A stretch of 64,000 nucleotides of DNA. Origin: Thermoleophilaceae bacterium (GTDB taxonomy: Bacteria > Actinomycetota > Thermoleophilia > Solirubrobacterales > Thermoleophilaceae). Under the pieces are notes generated by a model, which was not told where the DNA came from, searched no databases, and saw nothing but the letters and a program-made list of their open reading frames with translations. The position numbers and the translations under genes are program-made. Positions 50,330 to 58,240 of the stretch are shown piece after piece (positions within the stretch are counted from its first letter, which is position 1; every line of letters starts with the position of its first letter). The stretch lies in the NCBI GenBank assembly GCA_019683805.1, contig JADGHQ010000002.1, forward strand, positions 32,955 through 96,954, read 5' to 3'.

Positions 50330-52072
50330 ATGCCGCCACTCTCGTCCAGCGATGCGGGCGGGGCCGCGGACGTCGCGCTCGAGAGGCGCCAGGCGCGCGA
50401 TCGCGCGAGGCTCGTGCCCGTGCTCGTGGCCGCCGTCGGCGCGCTCGCCTACGTCATCGTGCGCCCGCCGCTCGGCGACATGGCCGCGCACGTCTTCCGC
50501 GGCGACTTCTTCGGCGCGCACCCGTTCTCGATCTGGAACGACCAGTGGTACGGAGGCCACCACACGCCCGCCTACAGCGTGCTCTTCCCGCCGCTCGCGT
50601 GGCTGCTCGGCCCCTTCGCGGTGGGAGCGCTCTCGGCCGTGGGCGCGGCGGCGGCCTTCGAGGCGCTCGCCCACCGGCACTTCGGCGAGCACGCGCGCTT
50701 CGGCTCGCTCTGGTTCGGCGTGGCGATCCTGACCCTGCTGCTGACCGGCAGGCTGCCGTTCGCGCTCGGCGTGGCGATCGGGCTCGCGGCGCTGCTCGCG
50801 CTCCAGCGCGAGCGCAGGCGGCTGGCGCTCACGCTCGCCGTGCTGACGCCGCTCGCAAGCCCCGTCGCGGGCGCCTTCCTGGGACTCGTGGGCGCGGCGC
50901 TCGCGCTGTCCGGGAGGGCGGAGCGCAGCGACGCCTGGCGCAACGGGCTCGCGCTCGCCGCGGCGTCGCTGCTGCCCCCGCTCGCGCTCGCGACCGCCTT
51001 CCCCGAGGGCGGCCACCAACCGTTCGTGTGGAGCGCGTTCCTGCCGGCGCCGCTCGCCGCGCTCGGGTTCCTCGTGCTCGCCCCCAAGCGCGAGTCGACG
51101 CTGCGGATCGCCGCGATGCTCTACCTGATCGCCGAGACCGCGGCGTTCGCGATCGCGACGCCGATGGGCAGCAACACCTCGCGGCTCGGCGCGCTCTTCG
51201 CGGGACCGCTCGCCGCCTGCGTGCTGGCGGGCGCGCCGCCCGGCCGCTCGCGGCGCGCCGCCGCCGTCGCCGTCACCGCGCTGCTGCTGCCGCTCGCCTA
51301 CTGGCAGTGGTCCCCGGCGGTGCGCGCGGTGAGCGAATCGGTGGGCGACCACTCGCGCAACCAGGCATACTACGCGCCGCTGCTGCGCTTCCTCGACCGC
51401 CACCGCGACGAGCCGCCCGCGCGCGTGGAGGTGGTGTTCACCGAGGGCCACTTCGAGGCCGCGGACGTGGCCCGCCGCTTCCCGCTGGCGCGCGGGTGGG
51501 AGCGCCAGGTGGACGTCGGCCGCAACGAGATCTTCTACAAGAGGGGCGCGCTCACGCCCGAGAGCTACGCGAGCTGGCTGCGGCAGCAGGCGGTCCGCTA
51601 CGTGGCGGTGCCCGACGCGCCGCTCGACTACAGCTCGATCCGCGAGCGGGCGCTGATCGACCGCGGGCTGCCCTACCTGAGGCTGCGCTGGCGCAACGCG
51701 CACTGGCGCGTGTACGAGTTCACGCGCCCGCACCCGTTCGTGATCCCCGACCCGGTGCGCCGCGGCAAGCCGGCGCGGCTCGAGGCGCTGGACGTGGGCC
51801 CGGCGCACGTCGACCTGCGCGTCATCCGGCCCGGCTCGGCGCTCCTGCGCGTGCGCTGGACGCCCTACTGGGAGGCCCGCGGCGCGTGCGTCGAGCCCGC
51901 CGGCCAGTGGACGCGCGTCCGCGCCGACAAGGTCGGGCACGTGCGCCTCGACGTGCGTTTCGCGCTCACGCGGATCTTCTCCCGCGGCGCCCGCTGCGAC
52001 CTGCCGCGGCCGCTGAGCCGATCGGCGAGGGTGCGGCCAGCCATCCTGACAGCCACCGCTGACGCCGGATAA
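50330..52072 (+). CDS. Large multi-pass membrane protein, possibly GT-C-type
   Basis: This protein has about 580 residues. Roughly ten hydrophobic helices occupy residues 30-320. An early loop holds GDMAAHVFRGDFFGAHPFSIW and then NDQWYGGHHTPAYSVLFPPL; an acidic residue in the first loop followed by such aromatic-rich segments recalls GT-C transferases. Residues about 330-575 form a soluble domain (VEVVFTEGHFEAADVARRFP, YVAVPDAPLDYSSI). Function is unknown; being upstream of inositol-lipid genes, a polyprenyl-linked sugar transferase is one idea. GTG 50300 (overlapping the previous stop) is an alternative start. Confidence 0.75.
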   Translation: MPPLSSSDAGGAADVALERRQARDRARLVPVLVAAVGALAYVIVRPPLGDMAAHVFRGDFFGAHPFSIWNDQWYGGHHTPAYSVLFPPLAWLLGPFAVGALSAVGAAAAFEALAHRHFGEHARFGSLWFGVAILTLLLTGRLPFALGVAIGLAALLALQRERRRLALTLAVLTPLASPVAGAFLGLVGAALALSGRAERSDAWRNGLALAAASLLPPLALATAFPEGGHQPFVWSAFLPAPLAALGFLVLAPKRESTLRIAAMLYLIAETAAFAIATPMGSNTSRLGALFAGPLAACVLAGAPPGRSRRAAAVAVTALLLPLAYWQWSPAVRAVSESVGDHSRNQAYYAPLLRFLDRHRDEPPARVEVVFTEGHFEAADVARRFPLARGWERQVDVGRNEIFYKRGALTPESYASWLRQQAVRYVAVPDAPLDYSSIRERALIDRGLPYLRLRWRNAHWRVYEFTRPHPFVIPDPVRRGKPARLEALDVGPAHVDLRVIRPGSALLRVRWTPYWEARGACVEPAGQWTRVRADKVGHVRLDVRFALTRIFSRGARCDLPRPLSRSARVRPAILTATADAG

Positions 52073-52075
52073 GCT
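52046..52075 (+). promoter_or_regulatory. Promoter of the PAP2/inositol-lipid genes (leaderless)
   Basis: CTGACA (52046-52051), 18-nt spacer, TAAGCT (52070-52075), then exactly 6 nt to the ATG at 52082, with no ribosome site. It lies inside the end of the upstream gene. Confidence 0.55.
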
Positions 52076-52081
52076 GGCCCA

Positions 52082-52861
52082 ATGGCCCGAGCTCTGAGGT
52101 GGAGCCGACACTGGCTGCCCAACGGCTGGGGCGACGCGCTCCGCCAGCTGCTCGTGTTCGGCATCGCTTACTACGCGTACCGGCTGGTGCGCGGCTTCGT
52201 CGACGGCCAGGTGGTGACGGCGTTCGCGCACGCGCGCGAGGTGATCTCGATCGAGCGCGCCCTGCACCTGTTCTTCGAGCCCGCCGTCCAGGACTGGGCG
52301 CAGCGCACGGGGTGGCTGATCAAGGTCGCGAACTTCATGTACGTGAACTCGCAGTTCGTCGTCACGACGACCTTCATCGTGTGGCTCTACCTGGCGCGCA
52401 ACCGCTCCTTCTATTACGTGCGGAACATGTTCGCGATCGCGATGGGGCTCGCGCTCGTCGGCTACATCGTCTTCCCCACCGCGCCGCCGCGCTTCATGCC
52501 GGAGTGGGGCTTCGAGGACACCGTCTCGGACTTCGTGGGCGACGCGGCCGCGAGCAGCGCCACCGTCCTCTACAACCCCTTCGCCGCGGTGCCGAGCATG
52601 CACGTCGCCTTCGCCCTAATGGTGGGCATCCCGTGCGCCGTGCTGGTGCGCTCGCGGGTGCTCAAGGCGCTCTGGGCGCTCTACCCGCTCATCATCACCT
52701 TCGTCGTGATCTCGACCGCGAACCACTTCTGGTTCGATGCCGCCGTGGGCGGCCTGGTCGCAGCGGTCTCGGCGGTCACCGCGCACCTCGCGCTAGCCCG
52801 CATACGGCCAGAGGCGTGGAGCTTCAGGCGCAAGCCGGTCACGGCAGAGGCCCACTCGTGA
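52082..52861 (+). CDS. PAP2-superfamily membrane phosphatase/phosphotransferase (AUR1/IPC synthase-like)
   Basis: This 259-residue protein has about six transmembrane helices. The PAP2 catalytic parts are FPTAPPRFMPEWGF (region near motif C1), NPFAAVPSMHVAFALM (C2, His) and STANHFWFDAAVGGLVAA (C3, catalytic His and Asp). This layout belongs to the PAP2_3 branch that includes inositol-phosphorylceramide synthases and polyprenyl/lipid phosphatases. Next to a CDP-alcohol phosphotransferase and Ino1, a role such as dephosphorylating phosphatidylinositol phosphate is plausible but unproven. Its stop overlaps the next gene (GTGA). Confidence 0.85.
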   Translation: MARALRWSRHWLPNGWGDALRQLLVFGIAYYAYRLVRGFVDGQVVTAFAHAREVISIERALHLFFEPAVQDWAQRTGWLIKVANFMYVNSQFVVTTTFIVWLYLARNRSFYYVRNMFAIAMGLALVGYIVFPTAPPRFMPEWGFEDTVSDFVGDAAASSATVLYNPFAAVPSMHVAFALMVGIPCAVLVRSRVLKALWALYPLIITFVVISTANHFWFDAAVGGLVAAVSAVTAHLALARIRPEAWSFRRKPVTAEAHS

Positions 52862-53538
52862 GCATGGATCCCCACAGGACGACGCGCCCGCGGCACGCGC
52901 GGCGGGCGACCGGCGCTCGCCGCCGCAACGGCAGCGAGCCGCTCACCGTCGCCGAGGTGCGCACGCTCGCGCGCGATCGGCTGATCGAGTCGCGCCTCAC
53001 CCCGAACGCGATCTCGCTCACGGGCCTCGTGCTGAACGTGGCGGCCGCCGTGCTCGTGACCCAGCGCTACTGGCTCCTCGCCGGGATCACGTTCATCGTC
53101 GGGTCGATCATGGACACGCTCGACGGGCGCTACTCGCGCATGTCCGGCAAGGGCACGCCCTTCGGCGCCTTCCTCGACTCGACCCTCGACCGGGCCGAGG
53201 AGGGCATCGTGCTCACGACCGTGGCCGCCTATTTCGCCTCGCGCGGCCAGGACTTCGCGGCCGCCGCGACGGCGTGGACGATCGGCGCGTCGCTCATGGT
53301 CAGCTACGCCCGCGCGCGGGCGGAGGCACTGGGCGTCGAATGCAAGGTAGGCTTTGCCAACCGCGCGACCCGCGTCGTGATCCTCTCGACGGGGTTGCTC
53401 TTCGCCAAGGGCGCAAGCCTGGGAGACTTCTCCCTGCTCGCGCCGGCGATCTACGTCATGGCGGTCGTCACGACGATCACTGTGCTCCAGCGCGTTCTCC
53501 ACGTGCGACGGGAGCTGAACCGGGCCGCCATGACGTAA
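52858..53538 (+). CDS. CDP-alcohol phosphatidyltransferase, phosphatidylinositol-phosphate synthase-like
   Basis: This 226-residue membrane enzyme has the signature D-x2-DG-x2-[A/S]R-x8-G-x3-D-x3-D intact in MDTLDGRYSRMSGKGTPFG and AFLDSTLDRAEE. About six helices follow a charged N-terminus. Actinobacterial relatives transfer phosphatidyl from CDP-diacylglycerol to inositol 1-phosphate. The next gene is inositol-phosphate synthase, which favours that acceptor over glycerol phosphate. GTG 52858 overlaps the PAP2 stop; ATG 52864 is an alternative. Functionally important Asp residues are all present. Confidence 0.87.
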   Translation: MSMDPHRTTRPRHARRATGARRRNGSEPLTVAEVRTLARDRLIESRLTPNAISLTGLVLNVAAAVLVTQRYWLLAGITFIVGSIMDTLDGRYSRMSGKGTPFGAFLDSTLDRAEEGIVLTTVAAYFASRGQDFAAAATAWTIGASLMVSYARARAEALGVECKVGFANRATRVVILSTGLLFAKGASLGDFSLLAPAIYVMAVVTTITVLQRVLHVRRELNRAAMT

Positions 53539-53597
53539 CGGAGCCCGAGGCGCGGAGTAGAGATTGCCGCCGCCTGCGCGAAAGGCGGCCCTGAACC

Positions 53598-53603
53598 AGG
53601 AGG
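53598..53603 (+). promoter_or_regulatory. Ribosome binding site deciding the ino1 TTG start
   Basis: A perfect AGGAGG ends 6 nt before the TTG at 53610; it is the strongest evidence for that start. Confidence 0.7.
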
Positions 53604-53609
53604 CTGTAC

Positions 53610-54776
53610 TTGAGCGAACAAGGATTCACGAACGGCTCCTCGCGTTACCAGACCGAGAAGGTGCGAGTCGCGATCGTCGGCGTGGGGAACTGCGCGTCGG
53701 CGTTCGTGCAAGGAGTGCAGTACTACCGAGAGGCGAACCCCCAGGAGCAGGTCCCGGGCCTGATGCACGTCGAGCTCGGCGGCTATCACGTGCGTGACAT
53801 CGAGTTCACCGCGGCCTTCGACATCGACGCCGACAAGGTCGGCAAGGACCTCTCAGAGGCGATCTGGTCCGGCCAGAACAACACGATCAAGTTCGCGGAC
53901 GTGCCGAAGCTCGGCGTACCGGTCCAGCGCGGCATGACGCACGACGGGCTCGGCAAGTACCTGAGCCAGAAAATCACGAAGGCCCCCGGCCCGACGGTCG
54001 ACATCGTCCAGGTGCTCAAGGACACCAAGACGGACGTGGTCGTGTCCTACCTGCCTGTCGGCTCCGAGCAGGCGACGAAGTGGTACGTCGAGCAGGTGCT
54101 CGAGGCCGGCTGCGGCTTCGTGAACTGCATCCCGGTCTTCATCGCCAAGGAGGAGTACTGGGCGAACCGCTTCCGCAAGGCCGGGCTGCCGATCGTCGGC
54201 GACGACATCAAGTCGCAGGTGGGCGCGACGATCGTCCACCGCCAGCTCGCCCGCCTGTTCGCCGACCGCGGCGTGAAGATGATGCGGACGTCGCAGCTCA
54301 ACGTCGGCGGGAACATGGACTTCTACAACATGCTCGAGCGCGAGCGGCTGGAGTTCAAGAAGATCTCGAAGACCAACGCGGTCACCTCGATCATGGACCA
54401 CGAGCTGCCGGCCGACGACGTCTACATTGGGCCGTCGGACTACGTGCCGTGGCTGACCGACCGCAAGTGGGCCCACATCCGCGTCGAGGGCCAGGCGTTC
54501 GGCGACGTGCCGCTGAACGTCGAGCTCAAGCTCGAGGTGTGGGACTCGCCGAACTCGGCGGGCATCGTGATCGACGCGGTGCGCTGCTGCAAGCTCGCGC
54601 TCAACCACGGCGTCGGCGGCCCGCTCGAGGGCCCGAGCTCCTACCTGATGAAGTCGCCGCCCGTGCAGGTGCCCGACCCGGTCGCGCGCGAGAACACCGA
54701 GCGCTTCATCCAGGAGTACGGCGGCGCGCCGAAGCTCCCGGGCAAGCCGACGGTCAAGGCCAAGACCCAGGCCTAG
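53610..54776 (+). CDS. ino1: Inositol-3-phosphate synthase
   Basis: This 388-residue NAD-dependent enzyme converts glucose 6-phosphate to inositol 3-phosphate (the L-1-phosphate of mycobacterial nomenclature). It has [18 protein letters not shown] (NAD site), [56 protein letters not shown] (catalytic Lys/Asn region nearby) and [19 protein letters not shown]. Length fits the short bacterial form. It supplies the head group for the adjacent phosphotransferase. The TTG start is set by AGGAGG. A strong hairpin follows its stop. Confidence 0.95.
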   Translation: MSEQGFTNGSSRYQTEKVRVAIVGVGNCASAFVQGVQYYREANPQEQVPGLMHVELGGYHVRDIEFTAAFDIDADKVGKDLSEAIWSGQNNTIKFADVPKLGVPVQRGMTHDGLGKYLSQKITKAPGPTVDIVQVLKDTKTDVVVSYLPVGSEQATKWYVEQVLEAGCGFVNCIPVFIAKEEYWANRFRKAGLPIVGDDIKSQVGATIVHRQLARLFADRGVKMMRTSQLNVGGNMDFYNMLERERLEFKKISKTNAVTSIMDHELPADDVYIGPSDYVPWLTDRKWAHIRVEGQAFGDVPLNVELKLEVWDSPNSAGIVIDAVRCCKLALNHGVGGPLEGPSSYLMKSPPVQVPDPVARENTERFIQEYGGAPKLPGKPTVKAKTQA

Positions 54777-54801
54777 AGCGCGGCTTCGGCCCGCCTTGCG
54801 A

Positions 54802-54826
54802 AGGGGCGCCCCGCAGGGGCGCCCCT
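54802..54826 (+). terminator. GC-rich hairpin after ino1
   Basis: Perfect 11-bp stem (54802-54812 with 54816-54826) and a 3-nt GCA loop; each arm itself contains the palindrome GGGGCGCCCC. There is no U-run, so it is a terminator of the actinobacterial no-tail kind or a processing signal. It ends 1 nt before the TAATCT of the next gene. Confidence 0.55.
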
Positions 54827-54827
54827 C

Positions 54828-54833
54828 TAATCT
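54828..54833 (+). promoter_or_regulatory. -10 hexamer for leaderless GT4::PHP gene
   Basis: TAATCT ends exactly 6 nt before the GTG at 54840. No -35 is possible at normal spacing because the hairpin fills that space. Confidence 0.45.
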
Positions 54834-54839
54834 CTGCTC

Positions 54840-56744
54840 GTGCCCGACGAGCGGTTCGCGATCGCCCAGGTCACGCCCTACGCCTGGGAGCAGCACCACG
54901 AGGTGAACCGCTTCGTGGAGCGCGTCTCGGACGAGCTGTGCGGGCGCGGGCACCGCGTCGTGGTCGTCGCCCCGTCGGACTCGCGCGGCCTGATCCGCGA
55001 CTCCCGCCGGCTCGTGCGCGGGCTCGCGGACGACCCCGACGCGGTGTTCGCCGCCGACGGCTGCGCGCAGGTGGTGGCCGTCGGGCAGAGCATCCCGTTC
55101 CCCCCGGCGCGTCGCGCCGCGGCGGTGTCGCTGCCCGTGGACGTGTCGCGCACGATCCAGCAGCTGCTCGAGTCGGCCGCGTTCGACTTCGTGCACGTGC
55201 ACGAGCCGTTCGCGCCGAGCGCCTCGTCCACGGCGCTGCGCCACTCGCGCTCGCTCAACATCGGCACCTTCCACGCGGCCACCGAGCGCGTGATCTCGAC
55301 GCAGGTCGCGCGCCGGATCGTGGCGCTGCTGTTCGGCCGCCTCGACGGGCGCACGGCGAGCTTCGCAGCGACGCGCGAGCTCGTGTCGCGCCACTTCCCC
55401 GGCGACTACCGGCTCGTGCCGCCGGGCGCCGACGTCGTCGAGCGCGACGGAGAGAGCGGCGGCGCGGTCGAGATCCTCTTCGCGATGGAGGAGGAGCGCA
55501 GCGCGCTGCGCCTCTTCCTGCGCGCTCTGCGCAGGCTGCCGGCCGACCTGCCGTGGCGGGCGACCGTCTGGTCCCGCCAGCCCTACTTCGAGCCCTCGGC
55601 GCCGCTGGGGCGCGCGCTCCGCGAGCGCGTGCGCTTCCGCTCGAGCGCCGACGGGTCGGAGGCCCAGCACCTCGCCGCCGCCGACGTGCTCGTCGCCGCC
55701 TCGGCCGGCAGCGGGGCGGCGCCGCAGCTCGTGCTGGGTGCGCTCGCCGGAGGGGCGGTGCCGGTCGTCTCGCGGGTCCGCGTGTACGAGGACGCGCTCT
55801 CGGACGGCGAGCTCGGCCTGCTGTTCGAGCCCCGCGACGCGGCGATGCTCGCCTCCCAGCTCGAGCGGCTGATCCGCGACGAGCGCCTGCGCCGCGGGCT
55901 GCGGGACGCCGCGCGCGCCCGCCGCGCGGAGCTGACGTGGGCGCGCACCGCCGACGGCATCGAGCGCCTCTACCGGGAGGTGGCCGCGCGGCGGCACTCC
56001 GCCGAGGGCAGGCCGGAGATCCGCAGGCGGCTCGCGCGTCGCGGCTTCATCCATGTCGACCTCCACATGCACACCGACCACTCGCACGACTGCGCGACGC
56101 GCGTCGAGACGCTGATCGAGACCGCGGCCCGTCGGGGACTCGACGCGATCGCGGTGACCGATCACAACGAGGTGTCGGGCGCGCTCGAGGCGCGCGAGCG
56201 CGCCAACGGCCGCGTCAAGGTGATCGTCGGCGAGGAGGTGAAGACGGCCGACCAGGGCGAGGTGATCGGCCTCTTCATCGAGGAGAAGATCCCCCGCGGG
56301 ATGACGCTCCAGGAGACGATCGCCGAGATCCGGCGCCAGGGCGGGCTCGTGTACGTGCCGCACCCGTTCGACCGCATGCACGCCGTCCCCGACTACGAGT
56401 ACCTGCTCGAGGTGGTCGAGGACATCGACGCGATCGAGGTCTTCAACCCGCGGGTGGCGTTCTCGGCCTTCAACGAGGAGGCGGCGCGCTTCGCGGCCAA
56501 GTACCGGATCCCGGCGGGCGCGGGCTCGGACAGCCACGTCGTGCAGGGCCTCGGCTCGGTGAAGATCCGGATGCGGGACTTCGAGGGGCCGGAGGAGTTC
56601 CTCGAGTCGCTGCGGGACGCCGACATCGTGCGCAAGCGGCAGAGCCTCGTCTACGTCCAGGCGCTCAAGTTCCTGCAGACGAAGGCGAGCCCGGCGCACG
56701 CGCGCAGGCGCGCGGCGCGCCGCACGGCCGGCACGGGGGGCTGA
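54840..56744 (+). CDS. Fusion of a degenerate GT4 (PimA-like) domain and a PHP metallo-phosphoesterase domain
   Basis: This protein has 634 residues. The N-terminal half (about 1-385) follows PimA-type GT4 enzymes (AQVTPYAWEQHHEVNRFVER, FDFVHVHEPFAPSAS, IGTFHAATER, LVPPGADV). However, the EX7E nucleotide-sugar motif is Gly292-x7-Gly300 and the donor GGV loop is absent, so transferase activity is doubtful. The C-terminal half (about 400-610) is a PHP domain with HVDLHMHTDHSHD (His405, His409, His411, Asp413), AVTDHNEVSGA, GEEVKT, YVPHPFDR and AGSDSH, a nearly complete metal site. It follows ino1 after a hairpin and has its own -10. Confidence 0.87.
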   Translation: MPDERFAIAQVTPYAWEQHHEVNRFVERVSDELCGRGHRVVVVAPSDSRGLIRDSRRLVRGLADDPDAVFAADGCAQVVAVGQSIPFPPARRAAAVSLPVDVSRTIQQLLESAAFDFVHVHEPFAPSASSTALRHSRSLNIGTFHAATERVISTQVARRIVALLFGRLDGRTASFAATRELVSRHFPGDYRLVPPGADVVERDGESGGAVEILFAMEEERSALRLFLRALRRLPADLPWRATVWSRQPYFEPSAPLGRALRERVRFRSSADGSEAQHLAAADVLVAASAGSGAAPQLVLGALAGGAVPVVSRVRVYEDALSDGELGLLFEPRDAAMLASQLERLIRDERLRRGLRDAARARRAELTWARTADGIERLYREVAARRHSAEGRPEIRRRLARRGFIHVDLHMHTDHSHDCATRVETLIETAARRGLDAIAVTDHNEVSGALEARERANGRVKVIVGEEVKTADQGEVIGLFIEEKIPRGMTLQETIAEIRRQGGLVYVPHPFDRMHAVPDYEYLLEVVEDIDAIEVFNPRVAFSAFNEEAARFAAKYRIPAGAGSDSHVVQGLGSVKIRMRDFEGPEEFLESLRDADIVRKRQSLVYVQALKFLQTKASPAHARRRAARRTAGTGG

Positions 56745-56815
56745 CGACGGGCGGCCGGCAACAACCGCTGCACGGGAGAGGAGCCGGAGCGGCTCCGTCC
56801 AATTCCGGTGGGCAG

Positions 56816-57421
56816 GTGCCCGCTACCGACGACGAGATCCGCGAGAAGTACCTCGAGCGAGCGATCCGCGAGCTCAACCAGCTCACCCGCGAGCTCCAGG
56901 CCTGCCCACACTGCCCGCGCGGGAACCTGATGCCGGTGCTCGGCTCCGGTCACCCGCAGGCGGACGTGTTCCTGCTCAAGTACGCCCCGATGCCATCGGA
57001 GATCGAGGAGGGCGTCGCCTTCTACGGACGGTCGGGGAGCGCGCTGATGAAGAGCTTCAAGCGGCTCGCGATCGACCCGCTCGCGGTCTACGGCACGGTG
57101 TTCGTCAAGTGTCCGGTCCCGGACACCGAGCTGTCGGCGCCCGAGTGCCGGGCGCGGGTGCTCGACGAGCTCGCGATCGTCCAGCCGCGGATCGTCGTCG
57201 CGATGGGCGAGGACGCGCTCGAGGAGCTGAACGAGCTGCGCGTCCCGCTCTCGCGCCCGGTCGAGGCGCGCCCGGGCGAGGTCCAGCGCCTCACGCCCAC
57301 CATCGACTTCCTCTACGTGCCGAACATCGACGAGGCGCTCGACGAGGAGACCGCCAAGCGCTCGTTCTGGCGCGCCTTCAGGGCGCTCGGCGAGTGGTAC
57401 GCGGACCTGCCTCCGTACTAG
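56816..57421 (+). CDS. Uracil-DNA glycosylase superfamily protein with altered active-site motifs
   Basis: This protein has about 201 residues, starting at GTG. It has the family 4/5 UDG plan, with Cys30-x2-Cys33 (ACPHC) and Cys99/Cys111 (VKCPVPDTELSAPEC) as likely [4Fe-4S] ligands, GVAFYGRSGSALMKSF for the PFVGRAGxLL motif and IVVAMGEDAL. The catalytic GEAPG is replaced by KYAPM, and the late HPS motif becomes VPNIDEA. It may have different specificity or have lost glycosylase activity. It lies 71 nt after the GT4::PHP gene. Confidence 0.7.
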   Translation: MPATDDEIREKYLERAIRELNQLTRELQACPHCPRGNLMPVLGSGHPQADVFLLKYAPMPSEIEEGVAFYGRSGSALMKSFKRLAIDPLAVYGTVFVKCPVPDTELSAPECRARVLDELAIVQPRIVVAMGEDALEELNELRVPLSRPVEARPGEVQRLTPTIDFLYVPNIDEALDEETAKRSFWRAFRALGEWYADLPPY

Positions 57422-57481
57422 ACCGGCGCGCCGCCGAGGCGTACCTTCTGGGCAGGCACTGCTCGAGTCAGGAGGGTCGCG

Positions 57482-57919
57482 ATGGCAGACACCGCCAAGG
57501 TGCTCGTGGTCGCCAACCGCACGGCGGAGGCGCCCGAGCTGGTCAAGGCGTGCCAGGAGCGGGCCGCGCGCGGTCCGTGCGAGTTCACGCTGCTCGTGCC
57601 CGCGACTCCCCACGGCGTGGCGTGGGCTGCGGACATGCACTCGGGAGGACGCGAGGCGCAGGAGCACGTGCAGGCGGCGGTCGACCGCATGCGCGCCGCC
57701 GGGCTGACGGTCGAGGGCAAGACCGGCGACCCGGACCCGGTCGCGGCGGTGGAGGACGAGGTCAACTTCACCCGCTACGACGAGGCGATCGTCTCGACGC
57801 TCCCGACCCACCTCTCGAAGTGGCTGCGGATCGACCTCCCGCACCGGATCGCGCGGGTCACGGGGCTGCCGGTTACGCACGTCACCTGCGCGGAGCCGAA
57901 GGTCGCGGCGCGGACCTGA
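57482..57919 (+). CDS. USP-like alpha/beta protein
   Basis: This 145-residue protein has alternating strands and helices like a universal stress protein: KVLVVANRTAEAPELV, FTLLVPATPHGV, and YDEAIVSTLPTHLSKWL, followed by LPHRIARVTGLPVTHVTC. This order matches Rossmann-like USP domains, but the ATP-binding G-x2-G-x9-GS pattern is not evident. Role unknown; stress-related adenine-nucleotide binding is a guess. AGGAGG at 57470-57475 lies 6 nt before the ATG. Confidence 0.65.
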   Translation: MADTAKVLVVANRTAEAPELVKACQERAARGPCEFTLLVPATPHGVAWAADMHSGGREAQEHVQAAVDRMRAAGLTVEGKTGDPDPVAAVEDEVNFTRYDEAIVSTLPTHLSKWLRIDLPHRIARVTGLPVTHVTCAEPKVAART

Positions 57920-57988
57920 CGGGGCGCGCGCACGCGGTCGCCGGGCGGACGTGACGGGGGCCGCGTCGCGCCCGACCGGGCGGATGCG

Positions 57989-57994
57989 TACACT
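57989..57994 (+). promoter_or_regulatory. -10 hexamer for leaderless small gene
   Basis: TACACT ends exactly 6 nt before the ATG at 58001; no ribosome site. Confidence 0.45.
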
Positions 57995-58000
57995 CGCCCC

Positions 58001-58183
58001 ATGGGCCTCGAAGAGCAAAGCGGCGTCGATCCCGTCATCGAGCGCACCTGCGCGGAGTGCGGGGCCAAGCTCACCGCCAAGGAGATCGAGGACTCGCTCG
58101 AGTCGGGCGGGCCCTACCTCTGCACGGTGCACGCGCAGGAAGAGGTCCCGCTCGAGGACGACGCGGAGGCCCTCGAGGAGTAG
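58001..58183 (+). CDS. Small acidic CxxC protein
   Basis: This 60-residue protein has ERTCAECGAKLTAKEIEDSL with a CxxC knuckle at 17-20 and a second Cys-x-x-His (LCTVH) at about 41-44. Together these make one possible zinc site. A Glu/Asp-rich tail follows. High third-position GC and the TACACT 6 nt upstream support expression. The family is not known; a small zinc-ribbon adaptor is the simplest view. Confidence 0.65.
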   Translation: MGLEEQSGVDPVIERTCAECGAKLTAKEIEDSLESGGPYLCTVHAQEEVPLEDDAEALEE

Positions 58184-58240
58184 CCGGCCGGCCGGGCCGC
58201 GGCGCCGGCCCTGCAGGCGAGATGCGCTTTCCGATCGGCG

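Noticed and set aside
58194..58211. GC-rich palindrome between the CxxC gene and the diguanylate cyclase as a terminator
   Set aside because: Only a 5-bp unbroken stem with several alternative pairings; such patterns are common in this sequence.
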